Shown: in pieces, positions 1 through 7,207 of the stretch | Layout of the letters: each line of letters begins with the position of its first letter | Position numbering within the stretch: the stretch's first letter is position 1 | Assembly: GCA_023667385.1 (NCBI GenBank) | Contig: JAMPAE010000021.1 | Location: 1-13,318 of the forward strand | Length of the DNA: 13,318 nucleotides | DNA from: Ruminococcus sp. | GTDB taxonomy: Bacteria > Bacillota > Clostridia > Oscillospirales > Acutalibacteraceae | Direction of reading: 5' to 3' | The notes under the pieces: generated by a model | Database searches by the model: none | Seen by the model: the letters and a program-made list of their open reading frames with translations, nothing else | What the model was told of the DNA's origin: nothing | Translations under genes and position numbers: made by a program

Positions 1-1013
1 TCAACAATCTGTTTTGCAATTGCAAGCCCCAGCCCGGAACCTCCCGTTGACGTTGTTCGTGATGAATCAAGGCGGAAGAATTTGTCAAACAGTCTGTCCA
101 GCTTTTCCTGCGGAATTTCGTCACAGAGATTGCGGAATTTGATGACGACCCGTGTGTTGATGATTCTTGCACCAATGCGTATCATTGTGTTGGGGTAGCA
201 ATAATTGACGGCGTTTTTCAAAAGGTTATCGAACACACGAGCAATCTTATCAGAGTCGGCAAACATGATGATTTTTTGAGGAATGTCAATGTCAAAATCA
301 AGGTTTTTATCTTTGAACATTGGGTAAAACTCTTCCGTGATTTGGCTGAGCATCATGCCAAGGTCAATGCGATTGCGCTGAAGTGTGATTTGCTGAAGAT
401 TGAAGCGTGTGATTTCAAAAAATTCATTGATCAGTTGTTCAAGCCTATAGGCTTTTTCAAGTGTGATGCCGATGTATTTCGCTCGCTGTTCAACAGGCAG
501 CTCAGGGCAGTCATCAAGCAACGAAAGATACCCAATGACGCTGGTGAGTGGGGTTTTCAAATCGTGCGCAAGATACATGACAAGGTCATTTTTTCTTGAT
601 TCTGATTGAGCGGCAATCTGTTGGTTGCGTAAAACGTCCATTTTGATGTCTTTGAGCGCAATTTCAACATCGGAAAAGTTTTTGGAAAACTTCTTGATTT
701 CTGCTTCGTCCGAAAGAATCGCCGAAAGGCTGCGCCAGGTTTTGTCAAAATTAACAAGTGTTGAAATTGAATATCCAATGCAGGAAAGCACAAAGAAAAC
801 GCCGTAAACAGCAAGCATTGCAACAAAGCTGTTCCTCGTCAGGTATTGTGCGGCAGAATCGCCGAGAACCATGCGAATGGATTCATAAATTATTTCTGTC
901 ACTGTTGATTGATACTGCTGCGAAGCGAGCAAAACAATTATATAAAGCACAAAAATCAGTGCAAAGCAAAAGATGTTAAAGCGCAAAAAATCACGAATGA
1001 TTTTTGTGCTCAT
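1..1013 (-). CDS. VanS-like sensor histidine kinase (3' end outside window)
   Basis: This is a membrane sensor kinase that would autophosphorylate on His and pass the phosphate to the VanR-like regulator encoded just upstream. About 337 codons are visible. Two membrane segments (about residues 12-30 and 63-83) enclose a short outside loop of some 32 residues. The H-box YLAHDLKTPLTSVIGYL has its phospho-His at about residue 150, the N-box reads FDNLLKNAVNY with Asn near 267, and the G2 box GGSGLGLAIAK lies near 324. The H-box and the following LEQLINEFFEITR stretch match the VanS family closely. The usual glycine of the G1 box appears to be replaced (NLCDEIP). The chosen ATG has AAGGAG only 3 bases upstream. 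A TTG at 1106, overlapping the regulator gene, would add 31 mostly basic residues, which VanS proteins also carry. The VanS-like family assignment is firm. The signal sensed is unknown, and no resistance genes are visible. Confidence 0.9.
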   Translation of the reverse strand, partial: MSTKIIRDFLRFNIFCFALIFVLYIIVLLASQQYQSTVTEIIYESIRMVLGDSAAQYLTRNSFVAMLAVYGVFFVLSCIGYSISTLVNFDKTWRSLSAILSDEAEIKKFSKNFSDVEIALKDIKMDVLRNQQIAAQSESRKNDLVMYLAHDLKTPLTSVIGYLSLLDDCPELPVEQRAKYIGITLEKAYRLEQLINEFFEITRFNLQQITLQRNRIDLGMMLSQITEEFYPMFKDKNLDFDIDIPQKIIMFADSDKIARVFDNLLKNAVNYCYPNTMIRIGARIINTRVVIKFRNLCDEIPQEKLDRLFDKFFRLDSSRTTSTGGSGLGLAIAKQIV

Positions 1014-1089
1014 GCGCTCCTTGGTGGTTACAGATCGCCTTGAAAAAACGGACTTGTGCTTCTTTTGAGGCTTGGCAGAAGCCTTTTTG

Positions 1090-1779
1090 TTATGACTTTT
1101 TTTCAATTTTATATCCCACTCCCCAAACGGTTTTGATGAACCTCGGATTACGTGACGGCTCATGGAGCTTTTCTCTGATTCGTCTGATGTGTACCATGAC
1201 GGTGTTGTTGCTTTCAAGGTACTTTTCGCCCCAGACTTTTTCAAAAATTTCTTCTGTTGAAACAACGTTGCCTGCATTTTCACAAAGCATCAACACAATT
1301 CCGAACTCAGTCGGTGTCAGTGTAATCTCCTTACCGAAAAGATAGCATTTATGGTTGCGTCTGTCAAGCTCTAAGCCTGAAATTTCAATAATATTGTCAT
1401 TTTTAACCGCAGTGCTGTATTGTGTTGAACGCCTGAGCTGGGCTTTGATTCTTGCCGCAAGCTCCAGTGGATTAAACGGCTTTGTGACATAGTCATCTGC
1501 ACCAAGTGTCAGACCTTGTATTTTGTCAATGTCCTCAGTTCTCGCTGTCAGCATGATGACGGGATATGTATATTTGCTGCGGATTGCAGAGCAAAGCTCA
1601 AAACCGTCAATATCAGGCAGCATGACGTCCAGCACAGCAAGGTCAAATTCATGGGAGTTGATTTCGTTCAGTGCAGAGCGGCCGTCAAAGCATTTCGTGA
1701 TTTCATAGCCTTCACTTTTGAGGAAAAGCTCAATCAGTTCGGCAATTTCTTTTTCATCGTCAACAATAAGTATTTTCAT
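1090..1779 (-). CDS. VanR-like OmpR-family response regulator
   Basis: This 229-residue two-domain transcription factor is phosphorylated by its partner kinase and binds DNA. The receiver domain (about 1-115) has the acidic pair D7/D8, phospho-acceptor D51 in VLDVMLP, switch T78 in IMLTA and K100 in VTKPF. The C-terminal winged helix (about 130-228) contains LTPTEFGIVLMLCENAGNVV, the recognition helix around SNNTVMVHIRRIREKL and the terminal TVWGVGYKIEK. These are hallmarks of VanR and its relatives. The start ATG is preceded by GGTGATC at good spacing. The VanS-like kinase follows after 76 bases, or overlaps if it uses its TTG start, so the two form one operon. The promoter upstream carries 11-bp direct repeats that fit autoregulation. 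A role in glycopeptide resistance cannot be claimed, because close VanRS relatives also control other envelope genes. Confidence 0.94.
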   Translation of the reverse strand: MKILIVDDEKEIAELIELFLKSEGYEITKCFDGRSALNEINSHEFDLAVLDVMLPDIDGFELCSAIRSKYTYPVIMLTARTEDIDKIQGLTLGADDYVTKPFNPLELAARIKAQLRRSTQYSTAVKNDNIIEISGLELDRRNHKCYLFGKEITLTPTEFGIVLMLCENAGNVVSTEEIFEKVWGEKYLESNNTVMVHIRRIREKLHEPSRNPRFIKTVWGVGYKIEKKS

Positions 1780-1808
1780 AATTGATCACCGGTTTTTGAA
1801 ATTTGTCC

Positions 1809-1831
1809 TAAACGTAAAAAATATACGTTTA
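1809..1831. repeat. Inverted repeat over the predicted transcription start of the VanR-like operon
   Basis: Perfect 8-bp arms, TAAACGTA (1809-1816) and TACGTTTA (1824-1831), flank a 7-base centre. The repeat lies 5 bp downstream of the minus-strand -10 hexamer, so it covers the expected transcription start and the first transcribed bases. It could be an operator for a repressor or a short 5' hairpin. The arms are AT-rich and no protein can be named. Confidence 0.5.
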
Positions 1832-1835
1832 AATA

Positions 1836-1864
1836 ATTATACCACAAATTCAGAAGCATTTCTT
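1836..1864 (-). promoter_or_regulatory. Promoter of the VanR/VanS-like operon
   Basis: On the minus strand a perfect TATAAT (+ strand 1836-1841) is preceded by TGG, close to an extended -10. Seventeen bases further upstream the -35 position (1859-1864) reads AAGAAA, a poor match to TTGACA. A strong -10 with a poor -35 overlapped by direct repeats is the usual form of a promoter activated by an OmpR/PhoB-type regulator. The leader to the start codon is about 50 bases. Confidence 0.6.
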
Positions 1865-1887
1865 AAGATTTTCTTACTTTTTGCTTA
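1862..1887 (-). promoter_or_regulatory. Three 11-bp-spaced direct repeats, likely OmpR-family binding sites
   Basis: On the minus strand the tetramer TAAG occurs three times with an exact 11-bp period (+ strand CTTA at 1862, 1873 and 1884), each followed by an A-rich run. OmpR/PhoB-type winged-helix regulators bind tandem direct repeats of about 11 bp that overlap the -35 region, as here. The simplest reading is that the VanR-like protein binds here and activates its own operon. The adjacent divergent regulator of the same family is an alternative binder. Confidence 0.55.
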
Positions 1888-2071
1888 CAATTTCGTCATT
1901 TTATGTGATTATCTTTCAAAATTCTTAATAAGATTATATTGTGTCTTAATTTAAAATAATTTGTGCAAAGACTTTATTTTTAAGCAGTTTTATAGTATTA
2001 TAGTTTATTATTAATATCATGACGGACTATGCCTGTCAGGTAAATAAAATGAAGTTGAAAGAGTGGACGAT

Positions 2072-2755
2072 ATGAGTAAAATTTTGATTGTTGATGACGA
2101 TATTGACATTGCAGAGCTTGTTTCCGACGCTTTGCAGGATGAGGGCTTTGAAACGCACGTTTGCAACGATGGTGAAAGTGCGCTTTCATATGTGCTCGAA
2201 AACAGTGAAGAAATTTCATTGATTACACTTGACATCATGATGCCGGGCATCAGCGGACTTGAGCTGTGCCAAAAAATCAGAAATAAAATTGACTGTCCGA
2301 TTATTTTTGTTTCCGCAAAGGGTAAAACTATTGATACGGTGCTTGGGCTTGAGCTTGGTGCTGATGATTACATTTCAAAGCCGTTTGTTGTTGAAGAATT
2401 TGTTGCAAGAGTCAAAGCACACATCAGGCGTGACAAGCGTGGCTCTGTTGCCTTGCAGGATGGCGTAATCAGGGTTGGTGACATTGAGATACATACAGGC
2501 TCCTATGAAGTGTTCAAAAAAGGCAAGCCTGTTCAGTTTTCAACAAGAGAGTTCCAGCTTTTGCAATATCTGATGGAAAACGCAGGAAAGGTGCTCACAA
2601 GGGAACAGATTTTTAATCATGTTTGGGACACCGAATTTGGCGACATCGGAACCGTTGCCGTCAACATAAAAAGCATCAGGGATAAGCTGGACCCGGAAAA
2701 CGAATATATCAAAACAGTTTGGGGTGTCGGCTATAAATTTGTAAAAACACATTGA
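2072..2755 (+). CDS. OmpR-family response regulator
   Basis: This 227-residue regulator is paired with the kinase that follows it by 22 bases. The receiver domain has the acidic residues D8/D9, phospho-acceptor D54 in LDIMMPG, S81 in the switch position (FVSAK) and K103 in ISKPF. The winged helix has FSTREFQLLQYLMENAGKVL, a recognition helix around GTVAVNIKSIRDKL and the end TVWGVGYKFV. I chose the ATG at 2072 because GAGTGG lies 5 bases upstream and the protein then begins MSKILIVDDD, normal for the family. An in-frame GTG at 2063 would add only three residues. The gene runs divergently from the VanR-like operon and leads a set of regulator, kinase and LCP protein. Its target genes cannot be read from the sequence, but the linked LCP gene points to envelope functions. 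Confidence 0.92.
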   Translation: MSKILIVDDDIDIAELVSDALQDEGFETHVCNDGESALSYVLENSEEISLITLDIMMPGISGLELCQKIRNKIDCPIIFVSAKGKTIDTVLGLELGADDYISKPFVVEEFVARVKAHIRRDKRGSVALQDGVIRVGDIEIHTGSYEVFKKGKPVQFSTREFQLLQYLMENAGKVLTREQIFNHVWDTEFGDIGTVAVNIKSIRDKLDPENEYIKTVWGVGYKFVKTH

Positions 2756-2777
2756 GTGGCAAAAAGGGGAAGTTTAA

Positions 2778-4067
2778 ATGGGTTCAGGCAATAAGATAAA
2801 CTTTGCCTTGATTCTTGTCTTTCTTGTGGTAATTATCTGTGTTTCGTATTCGTATAATTCTGCAATGACAAACACACTTTCCGATGCTTTAGATAATGAC
2901 AGGGAAAGTCTGCAAGTTTGCAATGACGAGATTATTGAAAAAATTTCAAAAACAAAAGAGCCGTCTGAATGGGAAGCAATCATCAAGAAATATGACGACA
3001 GGCTCATTACAATTAAAGATACATCAAACGAACTGATTGTTAAAAACATGGACGGCGATTCGGCTGCACTTGACATTCGTGTTCAGTCTGCATTTGAGTT
3101 TCAGGGGGCTGCATATTTGCTGACAAGTTCGGTTTATCTGCTCAGAGATCACAGTATTAACGAGACGGATATTCTGAAAATTGTTTTCATTGAACTTGCC
3201 TTTGTTTTTGCCGCACTGTGTTTGATGGTGTTTATTTGCTATTCAATTATGATAAGGCCATATAGAGCGTTTTATCAGTCAGTTGAGGAATATGAACAAA
3301 CAGGCAAATTCAAAAAGAGAAAATTTTTCGGTTATATCGGAAAGGTGTATGACAAATTTTCTCAGATGACGGATAACCTTGAAAAGCAGCAGGATAATCA
3401 GCAAAGAATCATTGCCTCAATTTCTCATGACATCAAAACTCCGCTGACCTCAATCATGGGTTATTCTGAGCAGCTTCGCAAAGAGAATATTTCTGACGAA
3501 AGGCGCAGACGCTATATTGATAAGCTTTATAACAAATCGCTTGAAATCAGAGGACTTGTTGATGAATTTGACGAGTATCTCAGCTATGATATGATGAAAA
3601 GTCTTCGCACTGAAAAAGTCACAACACAGCAGCTTTGTGCCTTGTTTGCAGAGGACTGTAAGGATGAACTTGAAAACATTGATGTTGGATTCAGTGTCAA
3701 CAACTATGCTCCGGATGCCTGCGTGATGCTTGATGTGCCTAAAATGCGCCGTGTGTTTGGCAACATCATTGGAAACAGCATCAAGCATTTCAGAGCCGGC
3801 GAAAAAATAATCCGCATTGATGTCACAGAAAAGAAAGATATTGTTAAAATCAGTGTAAGTGACAACGGATGCGGTGTTGAAGCTGATAAGCGTGAAATTA
3901 TCTTTGAGCCGCTGTACACTTCGGATAAAGGCAGAAAGGTTGCCGGGCTTGGACTTGCAATTTGTCATGAAATTGTTGAAAGCCATTCAGGCAAGATTTA
4001 TGCAGAAGAATCCGACATGGGCGGCCTTGAAATCTGCATTGAGCTAACTAAAATCAACGGTAGGTGA
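2778..4067 (+). CDS. Membrane sensor histidine kinase, partner of the 2072-2755 regulator
   Basis: This 429-residue kinase has a first membrane helix (about 7-26), an extracytoplasmic sensor region of about 105 residues, a second membrane helix (about 134-158) and a cytoplasmic linker leading to the catalytic core. The H-box ISHDIKTPLTSIMGY carries the phospho-His at residue 217. The N-box VFGNIIGNSIKHF has Asn at 333, the G1 box DNGCG starts at 362 and the G2 box GLGLAI starts at 390. All elements needed for activity are present. GGGGAAG precedes the ATG. The stop codon is followed almost at once by the LCP gene, so the three genes are probably co-transcribed and co-translated. No known ligand-binding fold was recognised in the outside loop. 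Confidence 0.93.
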   Translation: MGSGNKINFALILVFLVVIICVSYSYNSAMTNTLSDALDNDRESLQVCNDEIIEKISKTKEPSEWEAIIKKYDDRLITIKDTSNELIVKNMDGDSAALDIRVQSAFEFQGAAYLLTSSVYLLRDHSINETDILKIVFIELAFVFAALCLMVFICYSIMIRPYRAFYQSVEEYEQTGKFKKRKFFGYIGKVYDKFSQMTDNLEKQQDNQQRIIASISHDIKTPLTSIMGYSEQLRKENISDERRRRYIDKLYNKSLEIRGLVDEFDEYLSYDMMKSLRTEKVTTQQLCALFAEDCKDELENIDVGFSVNNYAPDACVMLDVPKMRRVFGNIIGNSIKHFRAGEKIIRIDVTEKKDIVKISVSDNGCGVEADKREIIFEPLYTSDKGRKVAGLGLAICHEIVESHSGKIYAEESDMGGLEICIELTKINGR

Positions 4068-4073
4068 TTGTTT

Positions 4074-5588
4074 TTGAACATTGAACAAATTAAAAAGAAG
4101 CTTGTGAATTTCTTTGAAAAATTTGTGGGCTTCCTCAATTCACATAAAATTATCTCGATTATTGTGGCTGTTGTGATTTTGCTTGCGGCAACAGTTTTCG
4201 GCATTGCAAACCATTATTTGAGCAAGCTCAATTACAGCGAGGCAGGCTCTGTTCCAATGGTATACACAACCGCCAAACTGAAATATATTAACCTTGTGAC
4301 AGGTGAGCGTGTTGACGTCAGCAACCTCACCGCAGATAAAAGCGGAAGATACACCCTTTCCGATGGCAGAATGGTTGATGATGACGGCAGTGTGTGGAAT
4401 GTTGACGGCAGTGTGGTTTTTTATGACGGTTCATATATCACTGCTGACGGTATTGCCGTTCTCAGCGACGGCACAACAATTTATGCCGATTCAAACGTTG
4501 TTTTCCAGGATGGCACATATATTGCCAACACGGGAATCAAGGTTGACAAAAAAAACGGCTATGCAACTTTCCAAAACGGATCAAAGGCGCACATATCCAC
4601 GTTTATCATTAACAAAGACGGCACAATAAAGATGAAACCGGACGATCAAATTTCATCAAAATATAAAAAAAGCAAGGTTGACGAGGACGCATTGATTGAA
4701 GATGCACTGCAAAAGGCAGAAAGCGACCCGAAAGTTAAAAGTGCCCTTGCAGACAGTGACAAGAACATTGCCAGAAACTTCAATGACAAAAAAATCTGGT
4801 ATAGTGATAATGTTACGAATATTTTGCTTATGGGAATTGATGACGGAAGCAAAAGCTATCCATATGGACGCTCTGATGCAATGATTCTCATTTCAATCAA
4901 CAAAACCACCAAGCAGGTTAAAATGTGCTCGCTTTCAAGGGCTGTTTATGCCGCAATTCAGGGCTATGACAACACAAGACTCAGCCATGCTCACGGCTAT
5001 GGTGGTGCGGCGCTTGCAATTGATTCAATTGAGCGTAACTATAAAATCAAAATCGACAATTACGTCAGCACAAACTTCAAAACATTCCAGCAGTTGATTG
5101 ATGCAATCGGCGGCGTGACAATTAAACTCACAAACGCTGAAGCAAAGGCGATGAAAAACAAAATCAAAGCCGCAGGTTTGGAGTATAAAGGTGAGGGTTC
5201 ATATAAGCTCAACGGCAGCCTTGCTCTTGAATATGTAAGGCTGAGAAAGATTGACTCAGACAGAGACAGAACCCAACGTCAGCGTAATGTGCTTGTTGCA
5301 ATTGCAAACAGAGCAAAAAATATGAACGTTTTTGAGCTGAATGCAATGCTCAACAAAATTCTCCCGCTGATTACAACCGACCTGACAAGAACACAGATTT
5401 TCTCGCAGGTTGCTTATCTTCCGTCATACCTTTCAGGCGATATGAAGCAATATGTCATTCCGCACAAAGGCACGTCGCTGACGCTTGTTGACGGCTTTGA
5501 GGTGCTTCTCATTGACTGGGAGGATGAGGTAAAGTATCTTCACGATATTTTATATGAAGGTGTAACTCCGAGTTATTATGAAAAATAA
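4074..5588 (+). CDS. LCP (LytR-CpsA-Psr) family protein with DG-repeat region
   Basis: LCP proteins sit in the membrane and transfer lipid-linked glycopolymers such as teichoic acid or capsule onto peptidoglycan. This one, about 504 residues, has a cytoplasmic basic start, one membrane helix (about 23-48), a region of Asp-Gly repeats (about 97-185) and the LCP domain (about 246-410). LCP motifs seen are NILLMGIDDG, GRSDAMILISIN, SLSRAVYAA, the IDNYVSTNFKTFQQLIDAIGG block and LEYVRLRKIDSDRDRTQRQRN, with the conserved arginines in place. In most LCP proteins the Arg of the third motif is followed by Asp; here Ala290 follows R289. I prefer the TTG at 4074 because AGGTGA lies 6 bases upstream; another TTG at 4068 would add two residues. 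The AGGTGA overlaps the stop codon of the kinase, indicating coupling. Confidence 0.88.
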   Translation: MNIEQIKKKLVNFFEKFVGFLNSHKIISIIVAVVILLAATVFGIANHYLSKLNYSEAGSVPMVYTTAKLKYINLVTGERVDVSNLTADKSGRYTLSDGRMVDDDGSVWNVDGSVVFYDGSYITADGIAVLSDGTTIYADSNVVFQDGTYIANTGIKVDKKNGYATFQNGSKAHISTFIINKDGTIKMKPDDQISSKYKKSKVDEDALIEDALQKAESDPKVKSALADSDKNIARNFNDKKIWYSDNVTNILLMGIDDGSKSYPYGRSDAMILISINKTTKQVKMCSLSRAVYAAIQGYDNTRLSHAHGYGGAALAIDSIERNYKIKIDNYVSTNFKTFQQLIDAIGGVTIKLTNAEAKAMKNKIKAAGLEYKGEGSYKLNGSLALEYVRLRKIDSDRDRTQRQRNVLVAIANRAKNMNVFELNAMLNKILPLITTDLTRTQIFSQVAYLPSYLSGDMKQYVIPHKGTSLTLVDGFEVLLIDWEDEVKYLHDILYEGVTPSYYEK

Positions 5589-5627
5589 GTGAGAGCACAC
5601 AAACTTTTTTAATAAGGATAAAACTGT

Positions 5628-5671
5628 AAGCGCTGTTTTAGTCATTTTGATTGTGATTATATGCAGCGCTT
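5628..5671. repeat. Inverted repeat AAGCGCTG / CAGCGCTT between the LCP and rlmD genes
   Basis: Perfect 8-bp arms at 5628-5635 and 5664-5671 are separated by 28 bases. No T-run follows, so it is not a standard Rho-independent terminator. It may form a hairpin in the leader of the rlmD transcript, or a long-looped structure between the two genes. Its function is unknown and chance is possible for arms this short. Confidence 0.4.
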
Positions 5672-5722
5672 TCGGCACAGTATATTAAAAATCGGCATTT
5701 TGAGCTGAAAAAGAGGGAAAAG

Positions 5723-7099
5723 TTGCTGGCTAAAAATAAACCATTGAAGAAAAATGATGAAATAACACTTGATATAACCGCTCTTTCATCGCAGGGGAGC
5801 GGCATCGGTCATTATGAGGGCATGGCGATTTTTGTTGAGGGTGCAGCGGTCGGTGACAAGCTGTTGGTACATATCATAAAGGTGAAAAGCAGCTATTCCG
5901 TTGCAATCATCAAAAAAATTCTCAAGCCATCCAAGGCGAGAATACCATCAGACTGCTTCGTTTCTGAAAAATGCGGTGGCTGTTCCTATCGTCACATCAG
6001 CTATACCCAAGAGCTTGAAGTCAAGAAGCAGCGTGTTCAGGATGCACTTGAAAGAATCGGTGGACTTGACGTTAAAGTTGAAGAAATCCTTTGCTGCGGG
6101 GAAGAAAATCATTATCGCAACAAAGCTCAGTATCCTGTTTCAATGGACAGCCTAGGACGTATGCAAATTGGTTTTTATGCAAAACGCAGCCACAGAATCA
6201 TTGACTGCCGTAACTGCCGCTTGCAGCCGAAAGAGTTTGAAGCAATTCTCAGGGTTATCGAACGCTGGTGTGCTCAGGCAGGCGTAACCTGCTTTGACGA
6301 AGAAACCGGCAGAGGATTGCTTCGCCACATATATCTGCGAAAAGCTCAGTCAACCGGGCAAACAATGGTTTGCCTTGTAATCAACGGTGATGATATTGCA
6401 AAAAAAGATGCGCTGATAGAATTACTCACCGATGTTGACGAAAGCATCAGCTCAATTGTGCTTAACATCAACAAAGCACGAACCAACGTGATTTTGGGTG
6501 AGCAGTGTGAAACAATCTGGGGCAATGAATACATTGAGGATGTGCTCTGCGGTCTGCGATTCAGAATTTCGCCGCTTTCGTTTTATCAGGTTAACGCAAA
6601 GGGGGCGCAAATTCTATATACAAGGGCAAAAGAATACGCCAACCTGAAAAAGGACGAAACCTTACTTGATCTTTATTGCGGCGCAGGCACAATCGGAATG
6701 ACAATGGCAGGCGGGGCAAAGCAGGTCATCGGCGTTGAAATCATTGAGCAAGCAATTGAAAACGCCAAGGAAAATGCAAAGCTTAACAAGATCAATAATG
6801 TTCGTTTCATTTGTGATGACGCTGGAGGTGCAGCGCAAACCTTGCTCGAAGAGGGTCTGAAGCCGGATGTTGTTGTGTTGGACCCGCCAAGAAAAGGTTG
6901 CAGCCGTCAGACGATTGACGCTGTTGTCGGTATGTGTCCAAGCAGGGTGGTTTATGTTTCATGCGATGCAGCAACTCTTGCCCGTGACTGCAAAATTTTC
7001 AGTGAACTCGGCTACAAAACCGAAAAAGCCACAGCAGTAGATATGTTCCCCAGAACGGTGCACACAGAATGCGTTGCCCTCTTAACAAGCATAAAGTAA
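5723..7099 (+). CDS. rlmD: 23S rRNA (uracil-5-)-methyltransferase, RlmD/RumA type
   Basis: The enzyme uses S-adenosylmethionine to methylate C5 of a uridine in 23S rRNA (U1939 in E. coli numbering for RlmD; Gram-positive RlmCD enzymes may do a second site). The 458 residues show an N-terminal TRAM-type RNA-binding domain (about 8-65). The iron-sulfur cysteines are C78-x5-C84-x2-C87, with the fourth at C162 or C165. The SAM-binding loop DLYCGAGTIG starts at 316, DPPRKG at 387, the catalytic C414 lies in YVSCDAATLARD, and the HTECV end supplies the general base. Length and motifs are those of an intact enzyme. The start is TTG, with AGAGGG 5 bases upstream. It follows the LCP gene by 134 bases and ends at a clear terminator. 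It is a housekeeping gene, and the exact target site in this organism is inferred. Confidence 0.93.
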   Translation: MLAKNKPLKKNDEITLDITALSSQGSGIGHYEGMAIFVEGAAVGDKLLVHIIKVKSSYSVAIIKKILKPSKARIPSDCFVSEKCGGCSYRHISYTQELEVKKQRVQDALERIGGLDVKVEEILCCGEENHYRNKAQYPVSMDSLGRMQIGFYAKRSHRIIDCRNCRLQPKEFEAILRVIERWCAQAGVTCFDEETGRGLLRHIYLRKAQSTGQTMVCLVINGDDIAKKDALIELLTDVDESISSIVLNINKARTNVILGEQCETIWGNEYIEDVLCGLRFRISPLSFYQVNAKGAQILYTRAKEYANLKKDETLLDLYCGAGTIGMTMAGGAKQVIGVEIIEQAIENAKENAKLNKINNVRFICDDAGGAAQTLLEEGLKPDVVVLDPPRKGCSRQTIDAVVGMCPSRVVYVSCDAATLARDCKIFSELGYKTEKATAVDMFPRTVHTECVALLTSIK

Positions 7100-7137
7100 G
7101 GCTTTATTATCATCTATATTTTCGCAAAAAAATAATA

Positions 7138-7182
7138 ACCTCCGTAAATCATGTAGACTAAAGCTGCAAAATTTATGGAGGT
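7138..7182. terminator. Bidirectional Rho-independent terminator
   Basis: A 12-bp stem, ACCTCCGTAAAT (7138-7149) against ATTTATGGAGGT (7171-7182), has one G-U pair and a 21-base loop. On the plus strand it is followed by a T-rich run (GTTTATTTTTAT). On the minus strand it is followed by TTATTATTTTTTT. It therefore can end both the rlmD transcript and the converging BspA-like transcript. Confidence 0.85.
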
Positions 7183-7207
7183 GTTTATTTTTATAAATTG
7201 CTAAGTA

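Noticed and set aside
1..1779. Vancomycin resistance cluster
   Set aside because: The regulator pair is VanRS-like, but no vanH, ligase, vanX or other resistance gene is present in the window. VanRS-like pairs also serve other functions in Clostridia.
1913..1950. CTTTCA/CTTAAT repeats as operators of the 2072-2755 regulator
   Set aside because: Copies at 1913, 1924 and 1945 have spacings of 11 and 21, but the region is very AT-rich, one repeat is degenerate, and no convincing -35/-10 pair was found for this operon.
2063..2071. GTG start for the second OmpR-family regulator
   Set aside because: The ATG at 2072 has GAGTGG at proper spacing and gives the canonical N-terminus. The extra three residues gain nothing.
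3450..3986. Long antisense open frame (178 codons) on the minus strand
   Set aside because: It lies wholly inside the sensor kinase gene, whose motifs are intact on the plus strand. The antisense protein has no recognisable features.
4362..4640. DG repeats as a recent DNA-level tandem repeat or CRISPR-like array
   Set aside because: The repetition is at protein level. The nucleotide units differ in length and sequence, with no constant repeat or spacer.
5588..5620. Terminator after the LCP gene at the TTTTTT run
   Set aside because: Only a 4-bp AAGT/ACTT stem with a mismatch precedes the T-run, too weak to call. Read-through into rlmD is possible.
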